Positions 18,386 through 26,817 of a stretch of 64,000 nucleotides of DNA are shown here, piece by piece (the stretch's first letter is position 1; every line of letters starts with the position of its first letter). The DNA is from Streptomyces sp. NRRL F-6131 (GTDB lineage: Bacteria > Actinomycetota > Actinomycetes > Streptomycetales > Streptomycetaceae). The notes under the pieces were generated by a model that saw nothing but the letters and a program-made list of their open reading frames with translations, made no database searches and was not told the DNA's origin. Where the stretch lies: assembly GCA_000719695.1 (NCBI GenBank), contig JOHN01000007.1, positions 62,001 to 126,000 on the forward strand, written 5' to 3'. Made by a program: the position numbers and the translations under genes.

Positions 18386-18835
18386 TCAGCGGGCGGCCCT
18401 GAAGTGGGCCAGGGTCTCGGCGAGTTGGGAGTGCTGGGGCCGGGGCAGCTCGTCGAGGGCGAACCAGCCGAGGGCGTCGAACTTGTGGGGCTCGCCGATG
18501 ACGACCTGCGCGGGGTCCACCTGGACGGCGAACAGCACCGCGACCCAGTGCGAGACCGGGCTGCCGCGCAGGATGTTGCGCACCCCCAGGGTCTCGACGG
18601 CCAGGGCCTCGGCGCCGTACTCCTCCAGGACCTCGCGCCGCACGGCCGACTCGAAGGACTCGCCGTGCTCCAGCGCCCCCGCTCCGGTGTCCCAGGTGCC
18701 CGGCTCGTCCCGGGCGCCGGTGCTGCGCCGGGCCAGCAGGATGCGGTCGTTGCCGTCGTGGCAGACGAAGACGCAGGACACCGTCGGTGCGGTGAGCGCC
18801 CGTTCGGCGGGACGCCCGGTCGGGGTGGGGTTCAT
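18386..18835 (-). CDS. NUDIX hydrolase
   Basis: A 149-residue NUDIX protein with a complete box: GALEHGESFESAVRREVLEE followed by YG, matching Gx5Ex7REUxEExG. It hydrolyses a nucleoside diphosphate linked to some moiety X, needing Mg2+. The ATG at 18835 follows GGAGGAAC. It is downstream of, and co-directional with, the HAD phosphatase gene, so the two may act together in nucleotide clean-up. The substrate is not predictable. Confidence 0.9.
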   Translation of the reverse strand: MNPTPTGRPAERALTAPTVSCVFVCHDGNDRILLARRSTGARDEPGTWDTGAGALEHGESFESAVRREVLEEYGAEALAVETLGVRNILRGSPVSHWVAVLFAVQVDPAQVVIGEPHKFDALGWFALDELPRPQHSQLAETLAHFRAAR

Positions 18836-18935
18836 GCGACGGTTCCTCCGGTGTCGAGCGCGGTGGCGGGCAGGGGCGGTGACGCGGCGTCGGGCACGGC
18901 GTCGGACGCAACGTCGGACGCGACGTCGGGCACGG

Positions 18936-19628
18936 TCAGAAGTGGTCGAGGAGCTCGCGGAAGGCGCGCAGGTGCAGCACCGCCCCGTCGGCCGGGTCCA
19001 GCTCGCTGTGCTCGAGCACCCAGGTGTGGTCGTTGGGGATGAAGACGGCGTTCATGCCCGCGGCCCGTGCCGGCAGGATGTCCGACTTCGGCGAGTTGCC
19101 GATCATCCAGCTGTCGGCCGGGGTGAGGCCGTGCGCCGTCACGAAGCCGCGGTAGGTCGCGGCGTCCTTCTCCTCGACGATGTCGATCGCCCGGAAGTGG
19201 TGCGCCAGCCCGGAGCCGTCGATCTTGCGCCGCTGCTCCTCCAGGTTGCCCTTGGTCAGCATCAGCAGGGTGTGCCGGTCACCGAGGACGGCGAGGGTCT
19301 CCGCGACGTCCGCGATGAGTTCCACCCGGTAGTCGACCAGGACGGCGGCCAACTCCTCGATCTCGGCGAGCTCCTGACCGGTGGCGGGCCTGCCGTGCAG
19401 CTTCTCGACGCAGTCGCCGAGGCTGCGCAGCAGCATCCGGCTGCCGTACCCGTGGGTGACGGCGTTGGCCCGCTGGACGTCGTCGAGGGCGGCCCGCAGC
19501 TGGGTCCGGTCGAGCGTGGGGTGCCGGAGCCAGTCCAGGTAGTCGTGGATGACGCGTTCGAACAGCACGTTGTTCTCCCACAGCGTGTCGTCCGCGTCGA
19601 AGACGAGTACCTGCCCGTTGCGCTGCAT
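18936..19628 (-). CDS. HAD family hydrolase
   Basis: A 230-residue haloacid-dehalogenase-like phosphatase. Motif I is VFDADDTLWENN with the nucleophilic Asp and the DxD. Motif II is near LLMLTKGN (Thr). The motif III Lys is in IVEEKDAATY, and motif IV appears as MIGNSPKSDILPARAAGM. A helical cap sits between motifs I and II. I chose ATG 19628, preceded by GGGGG, because homology starts there; the frame stays open upstream into the divergent DUF2975 promoter. It precedes the NUDIX gene by 100 bp on the same strand. Confidence 0.88.
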   Translation of the reverse strand: MQRNGQVLVFDADDTLWENNVLFERVIHDYLDWLRHPTLDRTQLRAALDDVQRANAVTHGYGSRMLLRSLGDCVEKLHGRPATGQELAEIEELAAVLVDYRVELIADVAETLAVLGDRHTLLMLTKGNLEEQRRKIDGSGLAHHFRAIDIVEEKDAATYRGFVTAHGLTPADSWMIGNSPKSDILPARAAGMNAVFIPNDHTWVLEHSELDPADGAVLHLRAFRELLDHF

Positions 19629-19767
19629 CGAAACCCCCGAGATCACTTCGTCGACCGCTCGCGACCCTAACCGGAATCGCGCCGACCCGCCCCCGATTTT
19701 CGGGCTGGCCGGCGGTCGCCCCGGACGGGGCCGACGACCTGCCTGCGGGGCCGCGTTCGACAGCGAC

Positions 19768-19800
19768 ATATCGTTTTTCGATAACATCGAAAAACGATAT
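19768..19800. promoter_or_regulatory. Perfect 15-bp inverted repeat, probable autoregulatory operator
   Basis: ATATCGTTTTTCGAT and ATCGAAAAACGATAT flank AAC. The arms are perfect and strikingly AT-rich for this genome. The repeat lies 28 bp before the DUF2975 start, whose operon encodes a small HTH protein, the most likely binder. It could also affect the divergent HAD gene. Confidence 0.8.
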
Positions 19801-19828
19801 GCGCTGGACGCTGGAAGGCGGGGGACCG

Positions 19829-20443
19829 ATGAACGGAACGTCCTGGTGGACGCGGACGACGGAGCACGTGCTGGAGCTGGCCCTGGGGGTGGCGCTGCTG
19901 GTGGTGGGGCTCTTCCAGGTCGTCCTCCCGACCGCGGGGCTGATCGGCTCGTGGTGGCCGGAGGGCTCCCGCGAGGTACGGCTGGACGCGTCCGCACGGC
20001 TGCCCGGCGCCGACACCGTGACCGCCGGGGCCGTGACGCTCCGCGGCTCCGACCACGTCGAGCTGGTCCTCCACGACCCCGGCCTCGGAGAGCACCTGTA
20101 CCTGGCGCTGCCCGGGATCGTGAACGGCATACTGGTCGTCGTGATCCTCACGGTGCTCCTCCGGATGGCCGGCACCTTCCGGGACGGCGACTTCTTCGTG
20201 CCGCAGAACACCCGGCGCCTCACCGCCGTCGCCCTCGCCCTCGTGCTGATGGGCGCCCTCGTCCCCCTGCTGGAGATGACGACGACGAACCTCCTGGCCC
20301 GCGGGCTGCCGATGGCGGACGCGATCGAACCGGCCGGGAGCTACGACGTCCGGCCCGTGTTCCTGGCGCTCCTCGTCGGCGCCGGGGCCGGGGCCTTCCG
20401 GGCCGGCACCCGCCTGCGCGACGACACCGAAGGGCTGGTCTGA
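19829..20443 (+). CDS. DUF2975 membrane protein
   Basis: A 204-residue membrane protein with hydrophobic segments near residues 13-35 (ELALGVALLVVGLFQVVLP), 95-115 (GIVNGILVVVILTVLLRMA), 130-150 and 175-195. The loop MAGTFRDGDFFVPQNTRRLT is the DUF2975 family signature. In this family (for example YoaS of Bacillus subtilis) the partner is a small YozG-type HTH regulator, and that gene overlaps this one's stop here. The ATG at 19829 has GGCGGGGG upstream; an ATG at 19799 lies inside the operator arm and is rejected. The function is unknown. Confidence 0.82.
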   Translation: MNGTSWWTRTTEHVLELALGVALLVVGLFQVVLPTAGLIGSWWPEGSREVRLDASARLPGADTVTAGAVTLRGSDHVELVLHDPGLGEHLYLALPGIVNGILVVVILTVLLRMAGTFRDGDFFVPQNTRRLTAVALALVLMGALVPLLEMTTTNLLARGLPMADAIEPAGSYDVRPVFLALLVGAGAGAFRAGTRLRDDTEGLV

Positions 20444-20664
20444 TGCCACCGGAGGAACCGCACCGGATCACCTGCCACCTGGACCGCCTGCTGGAGGACC
20501 GCGGCATGACGCTGGCCGAACTGGCCGAACGCGTCGGCGTGACCGTCGCCAACCTCTCCGTCCTGAAGAACGACCGGGCCAAGGCCATCCGCTTCAGCAC
20601 GCTCAGCGCCGTCTGCCGCGAGCTGCGGTGCCAGCCCGGGGACCTGCTCACGTTCTCCTGGTGA
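20443..20664 (+). CDS. Small HTH (XRE/YozG-like) regulator
   Basis: A 73-residue helix-turn-helix protein: LDRLLEDRGMTLAELAERVG, then VTVANLSVLKNDRAKAIRFS and CRELRCQPGDLL, which is the standard Cro/CI-like five-helix domain. Its ATG overlaps the DUF2975 stop (TGATG), so translation is coupled. It probably binds the inverted repeat at 19768-19800 and regulates its own operon. Confidence 0.88.
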   Translation: MPPEEPHRITCHLDRLLEDRGMTLAELAERVGVTVANLSVLKNDRAKAIRFSTLSAVCRELRCQPGDLLTFSW

Positions 20665-20968
20665 CCGCCCGACCGCTCGACCGCCCGACCGCCCGATCTC
20701 TTGATCACCCGATCGCCTTGACCGCGACCGTCACCGGGGCCCGCGACGGCTCCGACCTGGTGACGGGTCGCCGGAGGGAGCCGCATAGGGTGGCGACCGT
20801 CCGTCCACGGAGCTGATGACGGATCGTCGGGTCACCCGGAGGGGGGCCTTTCGGTACCCGCGCCAAGCCGGTGTTTATTCCCGGCTGGCAGGGTCGGTCG
20901 ACGCGACCGAGGCCCGACCCGGGCCCCCTGGCGGCGGACGCGACGACGGATCGAAGTCAAGGAGAATC
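20665..20968. other. 304-bp gap before the kinase: short repeats, no gene seen
   Basis: The first 40 bp repeat CGACCGCCCGACCGCTCGAC-like 8-9-bp units. The remainder holds an AT-richer patch near 20872 (GTGTTTATTCC) that may mark the kinase promoter, and AAGGAG before the kinase start. The frame is open through 20816-20968, but that stretch lacks kinase-family residues and is treated as untranslated. Confidence 0.5.
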
Positions 20969-23362
20969 ATGCGTGGCACCACGCTCGGTGACCGCTACCG
21001 GCTGGACGAGTGGCTCGGCGGCGGTTCGATGGGCGACGTCTGGCTCGCCCGGGACCAGGTACTCGACCGCCGGGTGGCCGTCAAGATCCTGAAGCCCGCG
21101 CTGCTGGACGAGCCCGGCTTCGCGGAGCGGTTCCACGACGAGGCCCGGGTGATGGCCCGGCTGCGGCACCCGGGCATCGTCGGCGTGTACGACTTCGGCC
21201 CCGGCCGGACGGTCGGCGACGTCCCGTCCTGGGGCGCGCCGCCGCCGCTCGCCGCCCGCCCGGTCGCCTACCTGGTCATGGAACTGATCGTCGGTGAGCC
21301 GCTGAGCACCGTGATGGAACGGCGGGGTCCGCTGACCGTGCCGGAGACCCTCGGCCTGGCGCTGGAGGTGCTGGCCGCGCTGGAGGCGGCGCACGAGGCC
21401 GGCATCGTCCACCGGGACATCAAGCCGGCGAACCTGATGGTCCGGGACGGCCATGTGGTCATCACCGACTTCGGCATCGCCCGCCCCGGCTGCGACGCCC
21501 GGCTCACCGTCCCCGGGATGGTCCTCGGCACCGCCGCCTACCAGGCGCCGGAGCAGGCCTCCACCGGCACGGTCACCTCCTCGGCGGACCTCTACGCGCT
21601 CGGGGTCGTCCTCTACGAGTGCCTGACCGGGCGGCTGCCGTTCGAGGGCGAGAGCGCCCTGGAGCTGATCCTCAAGCACCTGACCGACCCGGTGCCCCCG
21701 CTGCCGGCGGACGTCCCGGTCCCGGTCCGGGCCCTGGTCGAGCGGGCCATGGCGAAGGATCCGGCCCTGCGCTGGCCGGGTGCCGCCGCGATGGCCGCGG
21801 CCGTCCGGGCGGCCCTCGCCGGGGAACCGGTCGAGGGGCCGCCGCTGGGCACGCCGGGCGGCGCGGCGACGCCGGGCGGGACGGCGGCCGGGCTGGTGGC
21901 CGGCGGGCGGGCGGCCGGCGCGGCGGTCCGCTCGACCGGGGCGATGGCGGCCCTCCGGTCGACCGGGACGGCGACGCTCGGCCCGGTGGTGACCGGCCCC
22001 GCCGGACCGCTCGGGAGCGGGGCGCGCCTGCTCGGCACCGGGGCCGGCCCGCTCGGGAGCGGGGCGCACCCCCTCGGGAGCGGGGCGTACCCGTTGTTCG
22101 GCACCGGGGTCGGCCCGCTCGGCAGCGGGGCGCACCCGTTCGGCACGGCGGCGCGCGAGGGGCTCGCGCCCGCCGCCCCGCCGCGGCGCGCGGCCCGGTG
22201 GCGGGCGGCGCTCTTCGGCACCCGCCGGCGGACCCTGCTCGTGGCGACCGCGGCCGTGCTCTGCTGCGCCGCCACCGCCACCGGGGCCGTGATGATGCAC
22301 CGGACCACCGCCACGGCCGGGACGGTCGCCGCGGAGTCCGCGGCCGCCTCCGCCCCGTCGGGCGTACCGCTGTCGGCCGCGGTCGCCCCGGCGCCGGACG
22401 CGGGCACGCCGTCGCCCTCCCCCTCCGCCCCGGCTCCCTCCACCACCCTCCTCCCCGGGGCGCCGGGCGCACCGCTCCCCGATCCGGGGAGCGGCGGTGT
22501 CGGCGGCGTCGGCGGCGTCGGCGGCCCGGCGGCCGGGACGGCGGGCGGCCCCGTCGGCCGGGACGGCGCGTCGAACGTCCCCGGGAACCCGGGTGCTCCC
22601 GCCGCGGGCAGCGCGGCGGGAGCGGGCGCGGGCGCGCCGGTCGACCCCGCCGGTTCCGCGGCCCCGGGCGGTCCTGGCGCGCCGGGCTCCCCGGCCGGCA
22701 ACCAGCCCGAGCGGCCGTCGACCGCCAACCCCGTCTACACGGCCGCCCCGCCGCCGACCGACCCGGTCTACACGGCCAATCCGCGACGGACCGTGCCCCC
22801 GGCGTACTCGACCTCCACGCTGCCGCCCGCCCCGGTGTACACGCCCCCACCGGCATACACGCCCCCGCCGAACTACACCGCTTCCCCGCCGCCGAAGCCG
22901 CCCGTCACCTTCCCGACGGATCCGCCGATCAAGCCCCCGACCCAGCAGCCCGGCCCGCTGCCGGCGCGCGCCCGGATGTCCATCGCCGGGTCCGTGCTCT
23001 CCAGCCAGTCGTCCCTCGACCGGGACGGCAACCCGGTGGTGACGGCCCCGGACGACGGCGGCCCCGGCGGTGTGTGGCAGTTGACCAAGCGCGCCGAGGG
23101 CGGGTACTTCCTCTTCAACGGCGCCACCCAGTACTCCAAGGCGCTGGACCTGGAGGAGACCCGCTCGCAGACCCGGCTCTGGCACGCGCCGCCCCCGGGG
23201 GCGAACCAGATCTGGTCGTTCACCCCGGTGGCCGGCGGCTATCTGCTGGCTCTCCAGGGGGACTGGACGCGCTGCCTGTCCGCCGCCGGTCCCAACGTGC
23301 CCGCCACGGTCCGTCCCTGTGAGTCCTCGGCCGACCAGGTCTGGACGGTCTCCGCGGCCTGA
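20969..23362 (+). CDS. Receptor-type Ser/Thr protein kinase with C-terminal ricin-like lectin domain
   Basis: A 797-residue membrane kinase. The catalytic domain (about 8-275) has LGGGSMGDVW, VAVKIL, HRDIKPANLM, TDFGIARPG and YQAPEQ, so it is fully catalytic. A juxtamembrane stretch repeats PLGSGAxPLGTGA units (about 345-395). One transmembrane helix follows (TLLVATAAVLCCAATATGAV, about 425-445), then a long Pro/Thr/Tyr-rich extracellular stalk (TPPPAYTPPPNYT). The outer end (about 667-797) has three QxW-like motifs, VWQL, IWSF and VWTV, typical of a ricin-type beta-trefoil, which binds sugars. PASTA repeats are absent. The start follows AAGGAGAATC. It may sense glycans and is convergent with an AfsR-like regulator. 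Confidence 0.9.
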   Translation: MRGTTLGDRYRLDEWLGGGSMGDVWLARDQVLDRRVAVKILKPALLDEPGFAERFHDEARVMARLRHPGIVGVYDFGPGRTVGDVPSWGAPPPLAARPVAYLVMELIVGEPLSTVMERRGPLTVPETLGLALEVLAALEAAHEAGIVHRDIKPANLMVRDGHVVITDFGIARPGCDARLTVPGMVLGTAAYQAPEQASTGTVTSSADLYALGVVLYECLTGRLPFEGESALELILKHLTDPVPPLPADVPVPVRALVERAMAKDPALRWPGAAAMAAAVRAALAGEPVEGPPLGTPGGAATPGGTAAGLVAGGRAAGAAVRSTGAMAALRSTGTATLGPVVTGPAGPLGSGARLLGTGAGPLGSGAHPLGSGAYPLFGTGVGPLGSGAHPFGTAAREGLAPAAPPRRAARWRAALFGTRRRTLLVATAAVLCCAATATGAVMMHRTTATAGTVAAESAAASAPSGVPLSAAVAPAPDAGTPSPSPSAPAPSTTLLPGAPGAPLPDPGSGGVGGVGGVGGPAAGTAGGPVGRDGASNVPGNPGAPAAGSAAGAGAGAPVDPAGSAAPGGPGAPGSPAGNQPERPSTANPVYTAAPPPTDPVYTANPRRTVPPAYSTSTLPPAPVYTPPPAYTPPPNYTASPPPKPPVTFPTDPPIKPPTQQPGPLPARARMSIAGSVLSSQSSLDRDGNPVVTAPDDGGPGGVWQLTKRAEGGYFLFNGATQYSKALDLEETRSQTRLWHAPPPGANQIWSFTPVAGGYLLALQGDWTRCLSAAGPNVPATVRPCESSADQVWTVSAA

Positions 23363-23420
23363 CCGTCCAGGGCCTGACCGTCTGCGGCCTGACCGTCCAG
23401 GCCCTGACCGTCCGCGGCCC
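23363..23420 (+). repeat. ~17-bp tandem repeat between kinase stop and terminator
   Basis: GGCCTGACCGTCCAGG-like units recur four times directly after the kinase stop, alternating ..CCAGGGCC.. and ..TGCGGCC.. joints. The first unit overlaps the stop codon. It does not encode anything visible. Confidence 0.65.
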
Positions 23421-23452
23421 GAGCCGCCCGGGGTGCCGTCCCCGGGCGGCTC
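23421..23452. terminator. Strong hairpin between convergent kinase and SARP genes
   Basis: GAGCCGCCCGGGG and CCCCGGGCGGCTC are perfect 13-bp arms around a TGCCGT loop. The hairpin lies between the kinase stop at 23362 and the SARP stop at 23494, so it probably terminates both transcripts. Confidence 0.82.
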
Positions 23453-23493
23453 GTCAGGACGTGGTCCCCGGAGGCGGCTCCCGGTCCGGCGGC

Positions 23494-26400
23494 TCAGGCC
23501 GGGAGCCAGGAGGGCCAGGGCCGTCGGGGCGGTCCGGCCGGGTGGCGGTGACCGAGCAGCGGCACCAGGCGCTCGGCCTCGGGCGAACCGATCGGGGCCA
23601 GGATGTCGTGCGCCTCGGCCCAGCAGGCCCGGGCCCGGACCAGGTCACCGGCCGGGCGCGCGACGTCGACCGGCCCCGGGCCGGCCACCGGTCCCGGGGG
23701 CCCGGTGGGCTCCGCGACATCGGCCACCGGCCCCGCGGTGTCCGGGCGGTGGCCCGCCAGGGCGTCGCCGAGCGCGGCCAGGGCCAGGCCGCGGCCCCGC
23801 TGGTCGCCGTCCAGGGTCAGCGCCTCGACCGCGCGTTCCGCCGCCTCGACCGCCTCCGGGCCGCGCCCCACCGCGCGCAGCGACTCGACGAGCCGCAGCA
23901 GGATCCGGCCGGTGCGCCGATGGTCGTCCGGGTCGGCCAGGGCGAGGGCGGCCCGCCGGTGGGCGACCGCCTCGTCGTGCTGGCCGCGGTCGTGGGCGAT
24001 CGATCCGAGCGCGTCCCTCGCCCGGGCCTCCAGGGCGTGGTCGGCCAGTTCGTGGCTGACCACCAGCGACTGGTCGATCACCCGGTTCGCCGCACCGTAC
24101 CGCCCCTGCCGGGCGAACGCCTCGGCCAGGTCGAGGAGTTCGGCGGCCAGCGCCCGCCGGTCGCCGGCCCGCTCGCGGACCGCGACCGCCGCAGAGAAGC
24201 CGGCCACCGCCTCCTCCGGGCGGCCCAGTTGGACGAAACAGGCGGCCAGCGAGCCGTGCGCGAGGGCGAGCAGCGACTGCGGCAGCCCGTGCGCGGTGCA
24301 CAGATCACGGGCCCGGAGCAGTTCGGAGAGCGCCGAGGAGGCGGAACCGACCTCGGTCAGCAGCCGGCCGAGCACCAGGCGGGCCCGGGCCTCGGCGGTG
24401 CGGTCGCCCTGCTCCAGGGCGGCGTGCAGCAGGGCGTTGGCGGCGTGGCCGAGCGGCCGGGTGGCACGGCCGGATTCCGCCGACAGGCAGACGCCCAGGA
24501 GGAGTTCGGCGAGGCGGTCGAGGGCGGGCGCCGCCCCCGGCGTCGGGCGCGGCAGCTTCGCGCACTGGCTCACCAGCGCGCCGACGGCCACGTAGTCCCC
24601 GCCGGCCGGAGCCGTCCGGCCGGCCGGGACCGTACGACCACCCGCCGGGGCGGCCGGGGAGCCCGGCGCGGCCGTCACCCGCGCGTGATGGTGGTCCACC
24701 AGCCGGGTCAGCACACCGGCCCGCTCCGCCTGCTCGGCCCGCTCCGTCTGCTCGGCCCGTTCCGCCTGCGGCGCTGCGTCACCGGCGCTCTCCACGGCGC
24801 CGTCGCCGGGGCCGAGCCGCTGGGCGAAGGCCCGCAGCAGATCGTGGTAGCGGTAGCGGTCCGGGTGCGCCGAGGCCTCCAGCATCGAGCAGTCCACCAG
24901 GGACTCGGCGAGCTCCTCGGCGACCGGTTCCGGCCGGTCCAGCACCGCGGCCACCTCCGCGGGAGACAGCTCCGGCACCTCGGGAACGGCCAACAGCCGG
25001 AAGGCGCGGGCCTGTTCGGCGTCCAGCTGGTCGAAGCCGAACCGGAACGAGGACTCGACCGCGAGGTCCCCGCTGCGCAGCGCGTCCAACCGGTAGCGGT
25101 CGCCGCCCAGTTGCTCCACCAGCCGGGCGATGGTCCAGGCCGGCCGGCAGGCCAGCCGGGCCGCCAGGATCCGCACCGCCAGCGGCAACTGTCCGCAGAG
25201 CCGGACGAGTTCGCCGGCCGCCCCGGGCTCGGCAGCGACCCGCTCCGGGCCGACCATCCGGGTCAGCAGGGTGACGGCGTCCTCGGCGGGCAGCACCGGC
25301 AGTTCGGTGAAGCGGGCGTTGGGCAGTGCCCCGATCCTGGTCCGGCCGGTGACCAGGACGGCGCAGCCCGGGCTGCCCGGCAGCAGCGGCCGGACCTGCT
25401 CGGCGTCGCGCGCGTTGTCGAGCAGCACGAGGACCCGCCGCCCGGAGAGCAACGACCGGTAGCGGGCGGCGCGTTCGGCCAGGCCCGCCGGGATCGCCTC
25501 CCCGACGACGCCGAAGGAGCGCAGGAAGACCGCCAGCGCCTCCTCGGGCCGGGTCGGGCGGCCGTCGGTGCCGTGCAGGTCGAGGTGGAGCCGGCCGTCC
25601 GGGAACTCCCCGGCGAGGCCGTGCGCGACCTGCACGGCGAGCGCGGTCTTGCCGACGCCGCCCATGCCCGCGACGGCCACCACCGGCACGCAGCCCGGCT
25701 CCCGCAGAGCGGCCCGCAGTGCTTCGACCTCCGCCGAGCGTCCGGTGAAGTCGGCCACGGCCGAGGGGAGTTGGTCGGGAACGAGCAGGATCGGCGGCTC
25801 CGCCGCGACCGCCGGGACACCCGCGCCGGCCGGCGGGGAGGCCGGCGCGACCGCCCGACCGGCGGCCACCGCGAGCGTCCCGTCGGCCGCGAGGATCCGA
25901 CCGTGCAGCTCGCGCAGGCCCGGGCCGGGCGCGACCCCCAGCTCGGTGTGCAGCCGGCGGTCCGTCGCGCGGTACGCCTCCAGCGCGTCCGCCTGCCGTC
26001 CGGAGCGGTACAGGGCGAGCATCAGCAGCTCCGAGAGGCGCTCGCGCAGCGGGTGCTCCTCGACCAGGGCCGTCAGCTCGGCCACCGACTCGGCCCACCG
26101 GCCGCCGTCGACCTCGGCCTCCAGCCGCGCCTCCAGGACGGCGAGCCGGCGCTCCTCCCACTCCCGGCGCTGGCGCTGCACATAGGGCCCGGGCACCCCG
26201 GACATCGACTCGCCCCGCCACAGCGCCAGCGCCGCCCGCAGGGCGGTGGCCGCCTCCAGGTGCCGCCCGTCGGCGCGCAGCATCCGGGCGCGGGCCACCA
26301 GCGTCTCGCAGCGGACGGTGTCGAGGCCGTCGCGGTCGGTCACCAGCAGGTACCCGCCGCCGAGCGAGGTCAGCACGTCCGGCCCGAGGACCCGGCGCAG

Positions 26401-26631
26401 CCGGTGCACGTACGTCCGGATGACGCCGTGGGCGCTGGCCGGCGGTTCGTCGCCCCACAGGTCGTCGATCAGCTGGCCGCCCGACACCTGCCGGCCCGCC
26501 CGGAACAGCAGGGAGAGCAGCATGCCCTGCTGCTGCGGCGAACCGAGCGGCAGCTCCACCCCGTCCCGCAGCCCGCGCACCGGCCCGAGCACCTCGAACC
26601 GCAGCCCGCCGGACCGCCCGTCCTGGTCCAC
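23494..26631 (-). CDS. AfsR-like SARP regulator (BTAD, NB-ARC ATPase, TPR)
   Basis: A 1045-residue regulator of AfsR architecture. The N-terminal OmpR-type DNA-binding domain contains FEVLGPVRGLRDGVELPLGS and HGVIRTYVHRLRRVLG. A BTAD helical domain follows (about 100-245, ending YRATDRRLHTELGVAPGPGL). The NB-ARC ATPase has Walker A GMGGVGKTALAVQ near residue 320 and Walker B RVLVLLDNA. TPR-like repeats fill about 700-1045. Translation starts at GTG 26631 after GGGGGGAG. SARPs activate secondary-metabolite genes, but none are near, so this is likely a pleiotropic AfsR-type switch. The adjacent Ser/Thr kinase recalls the AfsK-AfsR pair of S. coelicolor; a link is inference. Confidence 0.93.
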   Translation of the reverse strand: MDQDGRSGGLRFEVLGPVRGLRDGVELPLGSPQQQGMLLSLLFRAGRQVSGGQLIDDLWGDEPPASAHGVIRTYVHRLRRVLGPDVLTSLGGGYLLVTDRDGLDTVRCETLVARARMLRADGRHLEAATALRAALALWRGESMSGVPGPYVQRQRREWEERRLAVLEARLEAEVDGGRWAESVAELTALVEEHPLRERLSELLMLALYRSGRQADALEAYRATDRRLHTELGVAPGPGLRELHGRILAADGTLAVAAGRAVAPASPPAGAGVPAVAAEPPILLVPDQLPSAVADFTGRSAEVEALRAALREPGCVPVVAVAGMGGVGKTALAVQVAHGLAGEFPDGRLHLDLHGTDGRPTRPEEALAVFLRSFGVVGEAIPAGLAERAARYRSLLSGRRVLVLLDNARDAEQVRPLLPGSPGCAVLVTGRTRIGALPNARFTELPVLPAEDAVTLLTRMVGPERVAAEPGAAGELVRLCGQLPLAVRILAARLACRPAWTIARLVEQLGGDRYRLDALRSGDLAVESSFRFGFDQLDAEQARAFRLLAVPEVPELSPAEVAAVLDRPEPVAEELAESLVDCSMLEASAHPDRYRYHDLLRAFAQRLGPGDGAVESAGDAAPQAERAEQTERAEQAERAGVLTRLVDHHHARVTAAPGSPAAPAGGRTVPAGRTAPAGGDYVAVGALVSQCAKLPRPTPGAAPALDRLAELLLGVCLSAESGRATRPLGHAANALLHAALEQGDRTAEARARLVLGRLLTEVGSASSALSELLRARDLCTAHGLPQSLLALAHGSLAACFVQLGRPEEAVAGFSAAVAVRERAGDRRALAAELLDLAEAFARQGRYGAANRVIDQSLVVSHELADHALEARARDALGSIAHDRGQHDEAVAHRRAALALADPDDHRRTGRILLRLVESLRAVGRGPEAVEAAERAVEALTLDGDQRGRGLALAALGDALAGHRPDTAGPVADVAEPTGPPGPVAGPGPVDVARPAGDLVRARACWAEAHDILAPIGSPEAERLVPLLGHRHPAGPPRRPWPSWLPA

Positions 26632-26740
26632 CTACCGACTCCCCCCACACCGACACGACTCCCCCGTCCGCATGATAACCATCGGCATTCCCCCTGCTCA
26701 GCTCCGCGGAACGGTCCGGCCGCCCCGACGGCGACGATGC

Positions 26741-26771
26741 TTGACCTCGAGTGAACTCCAAGTCGTACGGT
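26741..26771 (+). promoter_or_regulatory. MerR-type long-spacer promoter of the carboxymuconolactone-decarboxylase-like gene
   Basis: -35 TTGACC (26741-26746), a 19-bp spacer and -10 TACGGT (26766-26771). The spacer contains TCGAGTGAACTCCAAG, the same operator family as at 17290, 34318 (minus) and 56021 (minus). Confidence 0.85.
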
Positions 26772-26817
26772 CGATCGCACGGCACACCGCCGACGGGACC
26801 AGGGAACGGAGACCCCC

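Noticed and set aside
23494..26631. Pathway-specific SARP of a biosynthetic gene cluster
   Set aside because: No PKS, NRPS, terpene or RiPP genes occur within the window; the AfsR-like architecture fits a global regulator better.
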